From Oxalobacteraceae bacterium (GTDB taxonomy: Bacteria > Pseudomonadota > Gammaproteobacteria > Burkholderiales > Burkholderiaceae_D): DNA of 6,550 bases. The DNA is taken from assembly GCA_027485535.1 (NCBI GenBank), contig JAIXQV010000085.1, positions 1 through 6,550 of the forward strand. Reading direction: 5' to 3'. This document shows positions 1 through 5,880 of the stretch, one piece after another. Position numbers and translations under genes: made by a program. The number at the start of each line of letters is the position of its first letter. Positions within the stretch are counted from its first letter, which is position 1. The notes beneath the pieces are model-generated. The model had not been told where the DNA came from and ran no database searches. It worked only from the letters and a program-made list of their open reading frames with translations.

Positions 1-1
1 C

Positions 2-718
2 CTCGGCCCGGTGTGGGTGCGTCGGCAAGGGGTTGCTGCTGGTTTAGGTGCGGTGTCAGATGCAGCTTTAGGTGCCGGCTCCGCTACTGGTACGGATGCA
101 AGGGTGGCCAGCACATCAAACCATGAGCACGACGCGGCGCTCGCCGCGATGGATTGGGACGCGCTGGAAGCCAGCATCCGAGCGTGCACGCGCTGTGGTT
201 TATGCGAGGGCAGAAAACATGCGGTACCCGGTGTGGGTGACCGCGCTGCGCCTTGGTTGTTTGTGGGTGAAGGACCGGGGCGTAATGAAGATATGCAGGG
301 CGAGCCGTTTGTCGGACCAGCAGGCAAGCTACTCGACAATATGCTGCGCGCTTTAGATTTGGCGCGGGGTCAGAACACCTACATCGCCAACATCGTGAAA
401 TGCCGACCCGCGGGTGCCGATGGTCGTGATCGCCCACCGACGCCGGATGAGGTGGATGCTTGCATTCCCTACCTGCGTCGACAAATTGCACTCATTCGTC
501 CGCAAGTCATCGTCGCGCTCGGTAAAACAGCGGCCGTGTCCTTACTGGGTTTGCCGCCAGATACCGCACTCGCAGGCTTGCGTGGCGAGCCCCGCGAGTT
601 TGATGGCATTCCTTTAGTGATTACCTATCACCCGGCTTATTTGCTCAGACAACCCGCCGACAAAGCTAAAACCTGGCGCGATCTCTGCCTCGCCAAGCAC
701 ATCATGGATGGCGACTGA
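2..718 (+). CDS. Uracil-DNA glycosylase, family 4 (Fe-S), 5'-truncated by the window edge
   Basis: Base-excision repair enzyme that removes uracil from DNA. The frame is open from the first base, and the first visible codons read LGPVWVRR, a peptide I associate with the N-terminus of betaproteobacterial homologues. The true start is therefore probably upstream, and the GTG at 11 is an internal codon. Counting from that GTG: an Ala/Gly/Thr-rich linker (about 6-46); the first Fe-S cysteine pair C59-x2-C62; PGVGD (73-77); the catalytic motif GEGPG-x2-ED (86-94) followed by GEPFVGPAG; then the other two expected cluster cysteines, C131 (in KCRP) and C151 (in ACIPYL). The second active-site motif HPAYLLR starts at H207. 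All four expected cluster cysteines and both active-site motifs are present, so the enzyme should be active. It overlaps the next gene by 11 bp, suggesting translational coupling. The linker composition is typical of a poorly conserved spacer. The family call is strong; the exact start cannot be seen. Confidence 0.93.
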   Translation, partial: LGPVWVRRQGVAAGLGAVSDAALGAGSATGTDARVASTSNHEHDAALAAMDWDALEASIRACTRCGLCEGRKHAVPGVGDRAAPWLFVGEGPGRNEDMQGEPFVGPAGKLLDNMLRALDLARGQNTYIANIVKCRPAGADGRDRPPTPDEVDACIPYLRRQIALIRPQVIVALGKTAAVSLLGLPPDTALAGLRGEPREFDGIPLVITYHPAYLLRQPADKAKTWRDLCLAKHIMDGD

Positions 719-1685
719 GCTGATGCGCTCAGCAAGCCTCAGTCATCAAGCTGACTTTCAGGAGCGATGGGCTTGTTTGCGCAACCCGCATGTGCGCGCA
801 CTGGTCTGGTTGCTCGATGCGCCTGATGTGTTGGACGCTGCTGCACCGCGTTGGCAGGGAAAAATCGCACGACTACCGTTAAATGCTGCCGATAACTGCC
901 GCAGCTGGTTGCTGCAGCTCGATGCTGATCCAACCGCGTTTGAAGCTTATCTGGATGTGAAGCCTTTCACCCGGCTTGGACGCTACGCAGAACGTTTGCT
1001 TGCGTGGTACTTCAAGCATCAAGGCCAACTGGTCGCGCATGGTTTGCCAGTGCGCAGCGGTAAAGAAGAGACGATTGGCGAGTTTGATTTTCTGCTGAAA
1101 TTTGAGCAAGCCTTGGTGCATTGGGAACTGGCTACTAAATTTTATTTGCTCGCCGTAGATGACCCCGCGCTGGCGCGCGTGCAGCAGGCGGATTATTTTG
1201 TCGGGCCGAATCTGGCGGATACCTTGGGCCGCAAAATGCGCAAGATTCTGGATCGTCAACTTGCCTTGGGCGAGCACCCTGCCGCACAGCCACTGCTACC
1301 GCAGCCCTTGTCTGCGGCGCAGGCGCTGGTGAAGGGTTGGTTGTTTCATCGACGCGGCTCGCAGTTGGATCTTGCGCCATTGGGCATCTCTGAACATCAC
1401 TGCCAAGGCTGGTGGTGTACGTTGGATGAGCTTGAAGCGCATGTCGGTTCAGTAGGCGCGGTGATGCCACGCATTGCCTGGCTGGCGCCGGCAAGATTGC
1501 CGCTGAGCGAAGGGATTGAGCTGCCGCTACTCACGAACCAACTCCGCCAACATTTCGAGCACGACAGCATGCCCTTAATGGTGGCAGCATTGCGCCGTGA
1601 GGGCGATGTGTGGCTAGAGACAGAACGCGGATTCGTCGTGCCAGACGCCTGGCCGCATCAGGCGGTTGAGAAGATTGCTGGCTAG
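708..1685 (+). CDS. DUF1853 family protein, PD-(D/E)XK nuclease-like
   Basis: 325-residue protein of the DUF1853 family, biochemical function not established. It was recognised from the N-terminal stretch around residues 20-43 (RWACLRNPHVRALVWLL then DAPDVLD) and from its place after the uracil glycosylase, an arrangement I remember from other betaproteobacteria. Residues 89-102 form a helix with E95 (RLGRYAERLL). GEFDFLL (124-130) is followed by HWELATKF (138-145), giving D127, E140 and K144. This is the D...E-x-K spacing of PD-(D/E)XK nucleases, so a nuclease-like fold is a reasonable inference but activity is not shown. There are no membrane segments or signal peptide. The ATG at 708 lies inside the glycosylase gene; an ATG at 723, just after that gene's TGA (716-718), is an equally plausible start and would remove five residues. 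Neither has a strong Shine-Dalgarno sequence. The stop codon TAG (1683-1685) lies inside a sequence matching the downstream tandem repeat. Confidence 0.85.
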   Translation: MATELMRSASLSHQADFQERWACLRNPHVRALVWLLDAPDVLDAAAPRWQGKIARLPLNAADNCRSWLLQLDADPTAFEAYLDVKPFTRLGRYAERLLAWYFKHQGQLVAHGLPVRSGKEETIGEFDFLLKFEQALVHWELATKFYLLAVDDPALARVQQADYFVGPNLADTLGRKMRKILDRQLALGEHPAAQPLLPQPLSAAQALVKGWLFHRRGSQLDLAPLGISEHHCQGWWCTLDELEAHVGSVGAVMPRIAWLAPARLPLSEGIELPLLTNQLRQHFEHDSMPLMVAALRREGDVWLETERGFVVPDAWPHQAVEKIAG

Positions 1686-1756
1686 GCGGCCCCAACACCG
1701 CTAGGGGCCTCTTCCAAGAACGCGGGAAGCCAGTAGCCAAAGGTCTCTGGCTAGGC

Positions 1757-1799
1757 GGGGTCGCCGCAGACAGTACATTGGTTACGGCAAGGCGGCCCC
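1757..1799. repeat. Hairpin in repeat unit 1 (9-bp stem, 25-nt loop)
   Basis: Left arm GGGGTCGCC (1757-1765) pairs with right arm GGCGGCCCC (1791-1799) with eight Watson-Crick pairs and one T-G wobble. The 25-nt loop can form a small apical pairing GTA/TAC. The homologous hairpin 106 bp downstream has different bases at two stem positions but still pairs, which supports the fold. Confidence 0.75.
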
Positions 1800-1834
1800 A
1801 ACAACGCCAGGGTCCTCTTCCAAGAGCGCGGGAA

Positions 1835-1934
1835 GCCTGCAACAAAAGGTCACTGGCTAGGCGGGGGCGTCGCAGACAGTACATGAGGTACGGCAAGACG
1901 CCCCCAACACCGCTAGGGGCCTTTTGTTACAGGC
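1835..1934. mobile_element. MITE-like 100-bp palindromic unit with 17-bp terminal inverted repeats
   Basis: The left end GCCTGCAACAAAAGGTC (1835-1851) is the inverse of the right end GGCCTTTTGTTACAGGC (1918-1934): 15 Watson-Crick pairs, one wobble and one mismatch in 17. Nested inside is a perfect 9-bp stem, GGGGGCGTC (1863-1871) with GACGCCCCC (1897-1905), whose loop carries GTAC-N5-GTAC. Several bases between the two stems also pair, for example C1853-G1916, T1854-A1915 and G1856-C1913, so the whole unit can extrude as one long hairpin. It carries no gene. The size and inverted termini suit a miniature inverted-repeat element, but no target-site duplication is evident and no transposase is nearby, so mobility is inferred. 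Confidence 0.5.
1835..1934. terminator. Possible bidirectional terminator between DUF1853 and lplT
   Basis: The long hairpin sits exactly between two converging genes, ending 1 bp from the lplT stop codon. Each strand ends in CCTTTTGTT after a GC-rich stem: 1920-1928 on the plus strand, and the reverse complement of 1841-1849 on the minus strand. The T-run is short and lies inside the outer stem, so this is not a textbook terminator. The role is inferred from position and symmetry. Confidence 0.4.
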
Positions 1935-1935
1935 G

Positions 1936-3204
1936 TCAAGTGCCGAAGTGCTTTTGCTGGCCGATCAAGTGCAACGAATCATACTCACGCTGATTCGCCG
2001 CATGCCTGCGCATGACTAGCCACATGATGCCGGAGACGAATGCGCCGAACAGGACGATGACGATAGAGATGCTCAGGTTGAGCTTCACGAGCACTGCGTA
2101 GAGCCCGAGCATCATCAGTATCGACAAGTTCTCGCTGAAGTTTTGTACAGCGATCGAATGGCCAGCGCTCATTAGTACGTGGCCACGGTGCTGCAGCAGT
2201 GCGTTCATGGGTACAACGAAGTAGCCAGATAGCGCGCCAATCAGTACCAGCAGAGGGTAAGCCAGGTTTACTGAGTCAACCGTCACCATCACGCAGACGA
2301 TGATGCCCATCGCAAAACCGACCGGCATCACGTTGAGTGATTTTTTCAGGGGGATGTAGCGCGCAGCCGCCATCGCACCAAACGCGACACCAAAGGCAAC
2401 CACCCCTTGAAGAACCGCGGCTTGTGCCAGTGGCATGTTGAGCGCTTTTTCTGCCCACTTCAGCACAATGAATTGCAGTGTCGCGCCGGCGCCCCAGAAC
2501 AGCGAGGTGACTGCCAAAGAAATCTGACCGAGCCGATCACGCCAGAGCGAAACCACGCAGTGCGAAAAATCCAGCACTAAGCGCCATGGCCCGTGTTCTT
2601 GTTGTGGGTAGTGGGTGACCGTAACCGGAATCCGCAAGTTGAATAGTGCGGCAAGTACATAGGACACCATGACAATACCAAGTGCCACTTCCAGCGTGAT
2701 ACCGAGCGCAAGCGATTCAAACGGTAGCAGGGTCGTGATCATGGCGGCAAATTTTGCGCTGACCAATGCACCGCCGAGCACGGTGCCGAAAATAATCGAT
2801 AGCACCGTTAGGCCTTCAATCCAGCCATTTGCCATCACCAGTTTTTCGGGTGGCAGCAACTCGGTAAGGATGCCGTACTTCGCTGGCGAGTAAGCCGCTG
2901 CACCAAAGCCGACCACTGCATAGGCCAGCAACGGGTGGACGCTGAAGAACATCATGAGGCAACCGGTGATCTTCACCAGATTGGTGATGAACATCACCTT
3001 GCCTTTGGGGTATGCGTCGGCAAAGGCGCCAACAAACGGTGCTAGTACGACGTAGGAGAGAACGAAGAACAACTTCAGCATCGGCGTCATCCACTCGGGC
3101 GACTGCAAGGACGCCAAGAGCGATATCGCAACGATCAGCAATGCGTTATCAGCGAGCGAAGAAAAAAACTGCGCCGCCATAATGGTGTAGAAGCCGCGAT
3201 TCAT
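1936..3204 (-). CDS. lplT: Lysophospholipid transporter LplT (MFS)
   Basis: 422-residue inner-membrane protein of the major facilitator superfamily. In E. coli, LplT flips lysophospholipids inward so that Aas can re-acylate them. The N-terminus, RGFYTIMAAQFFSSLADNALL (residues 3-23, broken here as RGFYTIMAAQ and FFSSLADNALL), matches the LplT signature including D19-N20 in the first membrane segment. Segments 1 and 2 cover about 8-33 and 42-62. The MFS loop motif after segment 2 is D63 with PKGK (66-69). The conserved SPAKYGILTELLPPEKL block (106-122), followed by ANGWIEG (125-131), is characteristic. Further hydrophobic segments run to about residue 405, and the length is complete. Unlike some homologues it is not fused to an acyltransferase, and no aas partner is visible here. 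The start ATG (3202-3204) has no clear Shine-Dalgarno sequence. The gene is divergent from alr and convergent with DUF1853, so it is probably a single transcription unit. Confidence 0.93.
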   Translation of the reverse strand: MNRGFYTIMAAQFFSSLADNALLIVAISLLASLQSPEWMTPMLKLFFVLSYVVLAPFVGAFADAYPKGKVMFITNLVKITGCLMMFFSVHPLLAYAVVGFGAAAYSPAKYGILTELLPPEKLVMANGWIEGLTVLSIIFGTVLGGALVSAKFAAMITTLLPFESLALGITLEVALGIVMVSYVLAALFNLRIPVTVTHYPQQEHGPWRLVLDFSHCVVSLWRDRLGQISLAVTSLFWGAGATLQFIVLKWAEKALNMPLAQAAVLQGVVAFGVAFGAMAAARYIPLKKSLNVMPVGFAMGIIVCVMVTVDSVNLAYPLLVLIGALSGYFVVPMNALLQHRGHVLMSAGHSIAVQNFSENLSILMMLGLYAVLVKLNLSISIVIVLFGAFVSGIMWLVMRRHAANQREYDSLHLIGQQKHFGT

Positions 3205-3239
3205 GCAGCGGATGTGTTGCTGTAAATCATGCGGCTTGC

Positions 3240-3245
3240 TTTATA
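3240..3245 (-). promoter_or_regulatory. Candidate extended -10 for lplT
   Basis: On the minus strand the sequence reads TGGTATAAAG, an extended -10 (TG-N-TATAAA) ending 35 bp before the lplT start codon. No good -35 hexamer lies at the usual distance (the hexamer there reads CCGGAT). It is proposed because it is the best AT-rich site in the short divergent gap, not because the match is strong. Confidence 0.3.
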
Positions 3246-3380
3246 CCATGAAACCTGAGGGCATCCGGGTGGCCATGTCGAGTTGCCATATTGTCCTGAT
3301 GGTACTAATGCTATTGATTCAAGGCGCTGCTACGACTGCCAGCGGCCATGATTGGGGGCTTCTAAATGACTTAGCTCCGG

Positions 3381-3386
3381 TAAAAT
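3381..3386 (+). promoter_or_regulatory. Candidate -10 for alr-radA
   Basis: TAAAAT (3381-3386) matches the sigma-70 -10 consensus at five of six positions. It lies 35 bp before the chosen alr start at 3422, giving a short leader. The -35 region is poor (CTTCTA or GCTTCT at 16-17 bp spacing). If this promoter is right, transcription begins inside the upstream open extension of the alr frame, which supports the start at 3422 over earlier ATGs. Confidence 0.3.
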
Positions 3387-3421
3387 GTGATGTTTCCTTC
3401 CGTACGCCCGTCACTTCACTG

Positions 3422-4498
3422 ATGCCTCGTCCTCTCGTCGCCACCACCGATATTAGCGCCATGCGGTCCAATCTCGCGCTGGCGCGCTCAATGATGCCGG
3501 GCACACGGGTCTGGGCGGTGGTCAAAGCGGATGCCTATGGGCATGGCTTGGCTAACGCATTTCAAGCATTTGCCGCCGCCGACGGATTATCGCTGGTCGA
3601 GCTTGACCGTGCGATTGCGCTACGTGAATTGGGTTGGCAGAAGCCGCTGATGATGATGGAGGGGATGGTTAGCGCAGATGAGCTGGAGAGTTTTCAGCGT
3701 TACCAGCTGCAGCCCGTGATTCACAATTCTGCGCAATTAGACATGCTGCAACACGCCACCGGCGCGCCATTGCATGTACATCTCAAAGTTAATAGCGGAA
3801 TGAATCGATTGGGTTTCGCGCCCGAGCATGTGCGTGAAGCCTATCAGCGACTACAGGCCATGCCGGTGGTCTCGAACATCTCGCTACTCACGCATTTCGC
3901 CAACGCTGAAAACCCGTCCGCTGTGCTCACGCCGCAGCGGCAGCTGCAACGCTTTCATGAATGTACCCAAGGCATCAACGCTGAGCTGAGTCTGTCGAAT
4001 TCTGCGGCTGTTTTGCTGCAGTCACAGATTGCGTGTGACTGGATACGCCCCGGCGTGATGCTCTATGGTGGTACCCCGGGTACGCGCGCGGCGCAAGACT
4101 TCGGACTTCAGCCCGCTATGACACTAACGAGCGAGCTGATCTCGATACAGCAACTGCAACCCGGCGAGAGTGTGGGTTATGGCAGCTTATTCACCGCTGA
4201 GCGTGCCATGCGAATTGGTATTGTCGCGTGTGGCTACGCAGATGGCTATCCGCGCCATGCGCCGACGGGTACCCCGGTGCTAGTGGACGGCGTTCGTACC
4301 CGTGTGCTGGGTAGTGTCTCGATGGACATGCTGAGCGTTGATCTCACGCCAACCCCTACCGCCGATATCGGCAGCAAGGTGACGCTGTGGGGCGATGGAC
4401 TACCGATTGACGAGGTGGCAGCAGCAGCTGGCACTATTGGTTACGAGCTGATGTGCGCTGTGGCACCGCGCGTACGACGTGAAACACGCGGAGCATAA
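3422..4498 (+). CDS. alr: Alanine racemase, PLP-dependent
   Basis: Interconverts L- and D-alanine in the cytoplasm, supplying D-Ala for peptidoglycan. With the start at 3422 the protein has 358 residues, the usual length, and begins MPRPLVATTDISAMRSNL, the standard N-terminus. K35 in VVKADAYGHG is the PLP Schiff-base lysine. LKVNSGMNRLG (121-131) supplies K122, expected to be carbamylated, and R129. R209 and G211 lie in WIRPGVMLYG (207-216). Y253 in SVGYGS is the second catalytic base, on the partner subunit in the known dimers. CGYADGYPR (270-278) and GSVSMDM (297-303) complete the active site and dimer interface. The frame stays open upstream to 3203, but that extension would overlap the divergent lplT start and is not part of the conserved enzyme. 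No clear Shine-Dalgarno sequence precedes 3422. radA follows after 5 bp, so the two are probably co-transcribed. All key residues are present. Confidence 0.95.
   Translation: MPRPLVATTDISAMRSNLALARSMMPGTRVWAVVKADAYGHGLANAFQAFAAADGLSLVELDRAIALRELGWQKPLMMMEGMVSADELESFQRYQLQPVIHNSAQLDMLQHATGAPLHVHLKVNSGMNRLGFAPEHVREAYQRLQAMPVVSNISLLTHFANAENPSAVLTPQRQLQRFHECTQGINAELSLSNSAAVLLQSQIACDWIRPGVMLYGGTPGTRAAQDFGLQPAMTLTSELISIQQLQPGESVGYGSLFTAERAMRIGIVACGYADGYPRHAPTGTPVLVDGVRTRVLGSVSMDMLSVDLTPTPTADIGSKVTLWGDGLPIDEVAAAAGTIGYELMCAVAPRVRRETRGA
4490..4493 (+). promoter_or_regulatory. Ribosome binding site of radA
   Basis: GGAG ends 10 nt before the radA ATG at 4504 and lies within the last codons of alr. This supports the chosen start and coupled translation of the pair. 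Confidence 0.5.
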
Positions 4499-4503
4499 GC
4501 AGC

Positions 4504-5874
4504 ATGGCGAAATCAAAAACTAATTACACCTGCACCGAATGTGGTGGGGTCAGCAATAAATGGGCGGGACAGTGTCCGGCTTGCAGCAAGTGGAATACGC
4601 TGGTCGAGACAGTGGTTGACGTTAGTGCGCACCGGTTTTCTTCACAGGCGCAGGGTTTGGTGCAGGGCGCGCCAGTACAAAAGCTGTCAGATATTGCCGC
4701 CGCCGATGTGCCGCGTGTGCCGACAGGCATCGAAGAATTTGATCGCGTGCTGGGTGGTGGCTTGGTGGCGGGTGGTGTGGTGCTGATCGGTGGTGACCCC
4801 GGTATCGGTAAATCCACACTGCTACTACAGGCGCTGGCCAATCTCTCTAAAACCTGCAAGGCCTTGTACGTCAGTGGTGAAGAATCCGGCGCACAGGTAG
4901 CGTTGCGCGCCCGTCGTCTGGTGATTGATGCCAATGACCTGCATTTGCAGGCCGAGATTCAGCTGGAAAAAATTCTCAATACCCTCGCAGAGCAGCGGCC
5001 GCAGGTGGCGGTGATTGATTCCATACAAACGCTGTACTCCGACGCCTTGACCTCCGCACCGGGCTCGGTAGCACAAGTGCGTGAGTGCGCCGCCCAACTG
5101 ACACGGGTGGCGAAGCAGTCGGGCATCACCATTATCTTGGTGGGCCATGTCACGAAAGAGGGCGCCCTGGCAGGTCCGCGTGTGCTCGAACATATTGTTG
5201 ACACGGTGCTCTACTTCGAGGGGGATACGCATTCCAGTTTCCGGCTGGTACGCGCGTTCAAGAACCGATTCGGTGCCGTGAATGAGTTGGGTGTGTTCGC
5301 GATGACCGAGAAGGGGCTGAAGGGTGTTTCCAATCCTTCCGCTTTATTCCTGTCGCAGCATGACGCACAGGTGCCCGGGTCTTGTGTGATGGTGACGCAA
5401 GAGGGTACGCGTCCGCTGCTGGTCGAGGTGCAAGCGCTGGTCGATGCATCGCACGTACCGAATGCGCGTCGCTTGTCAGTCGGTTTGGAACAGAACCGCT
5501 TGGCGATGCTGCTCGCCGTTCTGCACCGACATGCCGGCGTCGCTGCCTATGACCAAGATGTGTTTATCAATGCGGTAGGCGGGGTAAAGATTAGTGAACC
5601 TGCCGCAGACTTGGCGGTGCTGCTGGCGATACAGTCGTCGATGCGAAACAAGCCATTGCCCCGCGGGTTGGTGACTTTTGGTGAAGTCGGCTTGGCCGGC
5701 GAGATTCGACCCGCGCCACGCGGGCAAGAGCGTCTGCGCGAGGCCGCGAAACTGGGTTTCTCGATCGCGCTAGTGCCAAAGTCCAATCTGCCGCGGCAGA
5801 AGATTGAAGGCTTGCAGGTCATTGGAGTCGAACGGATTGATCAGGCGATGGACAAGGTCCGCGAGCTCTCATAA
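4504..5874 (+). CDS. radA: DNA repair protein RadA (Sms)
   Basis: 456 residues, the full family length. RadA is a hexameric RecA-like ATPase/helicase that extends and processes recombination branches, working with RecA in repair and transformation. The N-terminal zinc finger has C10-x2-C13 and C24-x2-C27. After a short linker comes the RecA-like domain: GIEEFDRVLGGG (75-86), Walker A GDPGIGKST (97-105, with K103), SGEES (124-128), and Walker B around VAVIDSIQTL (168-177). The RadA-specific KNRFG motif is at 253-257. The C-terminal Lon-protease-like domain includes LSVGLEQNRLAML and HRHAGV, then DVFINAVGGVKI; in this family it acts as a structural ring and not as a protease. The preceding GGAG and the 5-bp gap to alr indicate co-transcription. 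The pairing of alr with radA looks positional, since the products share no pathway. No anomalies are seen. Confidence 0.97.
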   Translation: MAKSKTNYTCTECGGVSNKWAGQCPACSKWNTLVETVVDVSAHRFSSQAQGLVQGAPVQKLSDIAAADVPRVPTGIEEFDRVLGGGLVAGGVVLIGGDPGIGKSTLLLQALANLSKTCKALYVSGEESGAQVALRARRLVIDANDLHLQAEIQLEKILNTLAEQRPQVAVIDSIQTLYSDALTSAPGSVAQVRECAAQLTRVAKQSGITIILVGHVTKEGALAGPRVLEHIVDTVLYFEGDTHSSFRLVRAFKNRFGAVNELGVFAMTEKGLKGVSNPSALFLSQHDAQVPGSCVMVTQEGTRPLLVEVQALVDASHVPNARRLSVGLEQNRLAMLLAVLHRHAGVAAYDQDVFINAVGGVKISEPAADLAVLLAIQSSMRNKPLPRGLVTFGEVGLAGEIRPAPRGQERLREAAKLGFSIALVPKSNLPRQKIEGLQVIGVERIDQAMDKVRELS

Positions 5875-5880
5875 ATAGCT

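Larger units (their letters stand above)
1684..1935. repeat. 106-bp tandem repeat filling the convergent intergenic region
   Basis: Two full 106-bp units (1684-1789 and 1790-1895) differ at about 14 positions by eye (about 87% identity) with no length change, and a third partial unit follows (1896-1935). Each full unit contains, in order: AGGCGGCCCCAACA (1684, 1790; AGACGCCCCCAACA at 1896); a CTTCC-N9-GGAAG stem-loop (1711-1729, 1817-1835); AAAGGTC followed by CTGGCTAGGCGGG (1747, 1853); and GCAGACAGTACAT (1766, 1872). The array starts at the DUF1853 stop codon and ends against the lplT stop codon, so nothing else fits in this gap. The period is not a multiple of three, so successive copies fall in different frames and the region is not coding. 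Confidence 0.9.

Noticed and set aside
7..240. 13-bp direct repeat CCCGGTGTGGGTG at 7 and 227
   Set aside because: Both lie inside the uracil glycosylase coding sequence in different protein contexts (PVWVR and PGVGD); chance or codon-use coincidence is enough.
84..491. Minus-strand open frame of 135 codons inside the uracil glycosylase gene
   Set aside because: It is antisense to a clearly conserved gene, has no recognisable domain, and its Arg/His/Pro-rich composition is typical of an opposite-strand shadow frame.
1531..1896. 121-codon minus-strand open frame across the repeat array and the end of DUF1853, plus the similar peptide at 5912 (MPYLMYCLRR and MPYVLYCLRC)
   Set aside because: The peptide similarity follows from the shared DNA repeat. 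The 106-bp period shifts frame between tandem copies, the frames run antisense into real genes, and no ribosome site is seen.
1684..1935. CRISPR array
   Set aside because: The units are 106 bp with divergence throughout and no identical repeats alternating with unique spacers; the structure is that of tandem palindromic elements.
3203..3421. Alanine racemase starting at the ATG at 3203
   Set aside because: It would overlap the divergent lplT start codon and add 73 residues not found in the enzyme; the conserved N-terminus and normal length begin at 3422.
4524..5822. Several minus-strand open frames opposite radA
   Set aside because: radA is intact and fully conserved in its own frame; the opposing frames show no family features.
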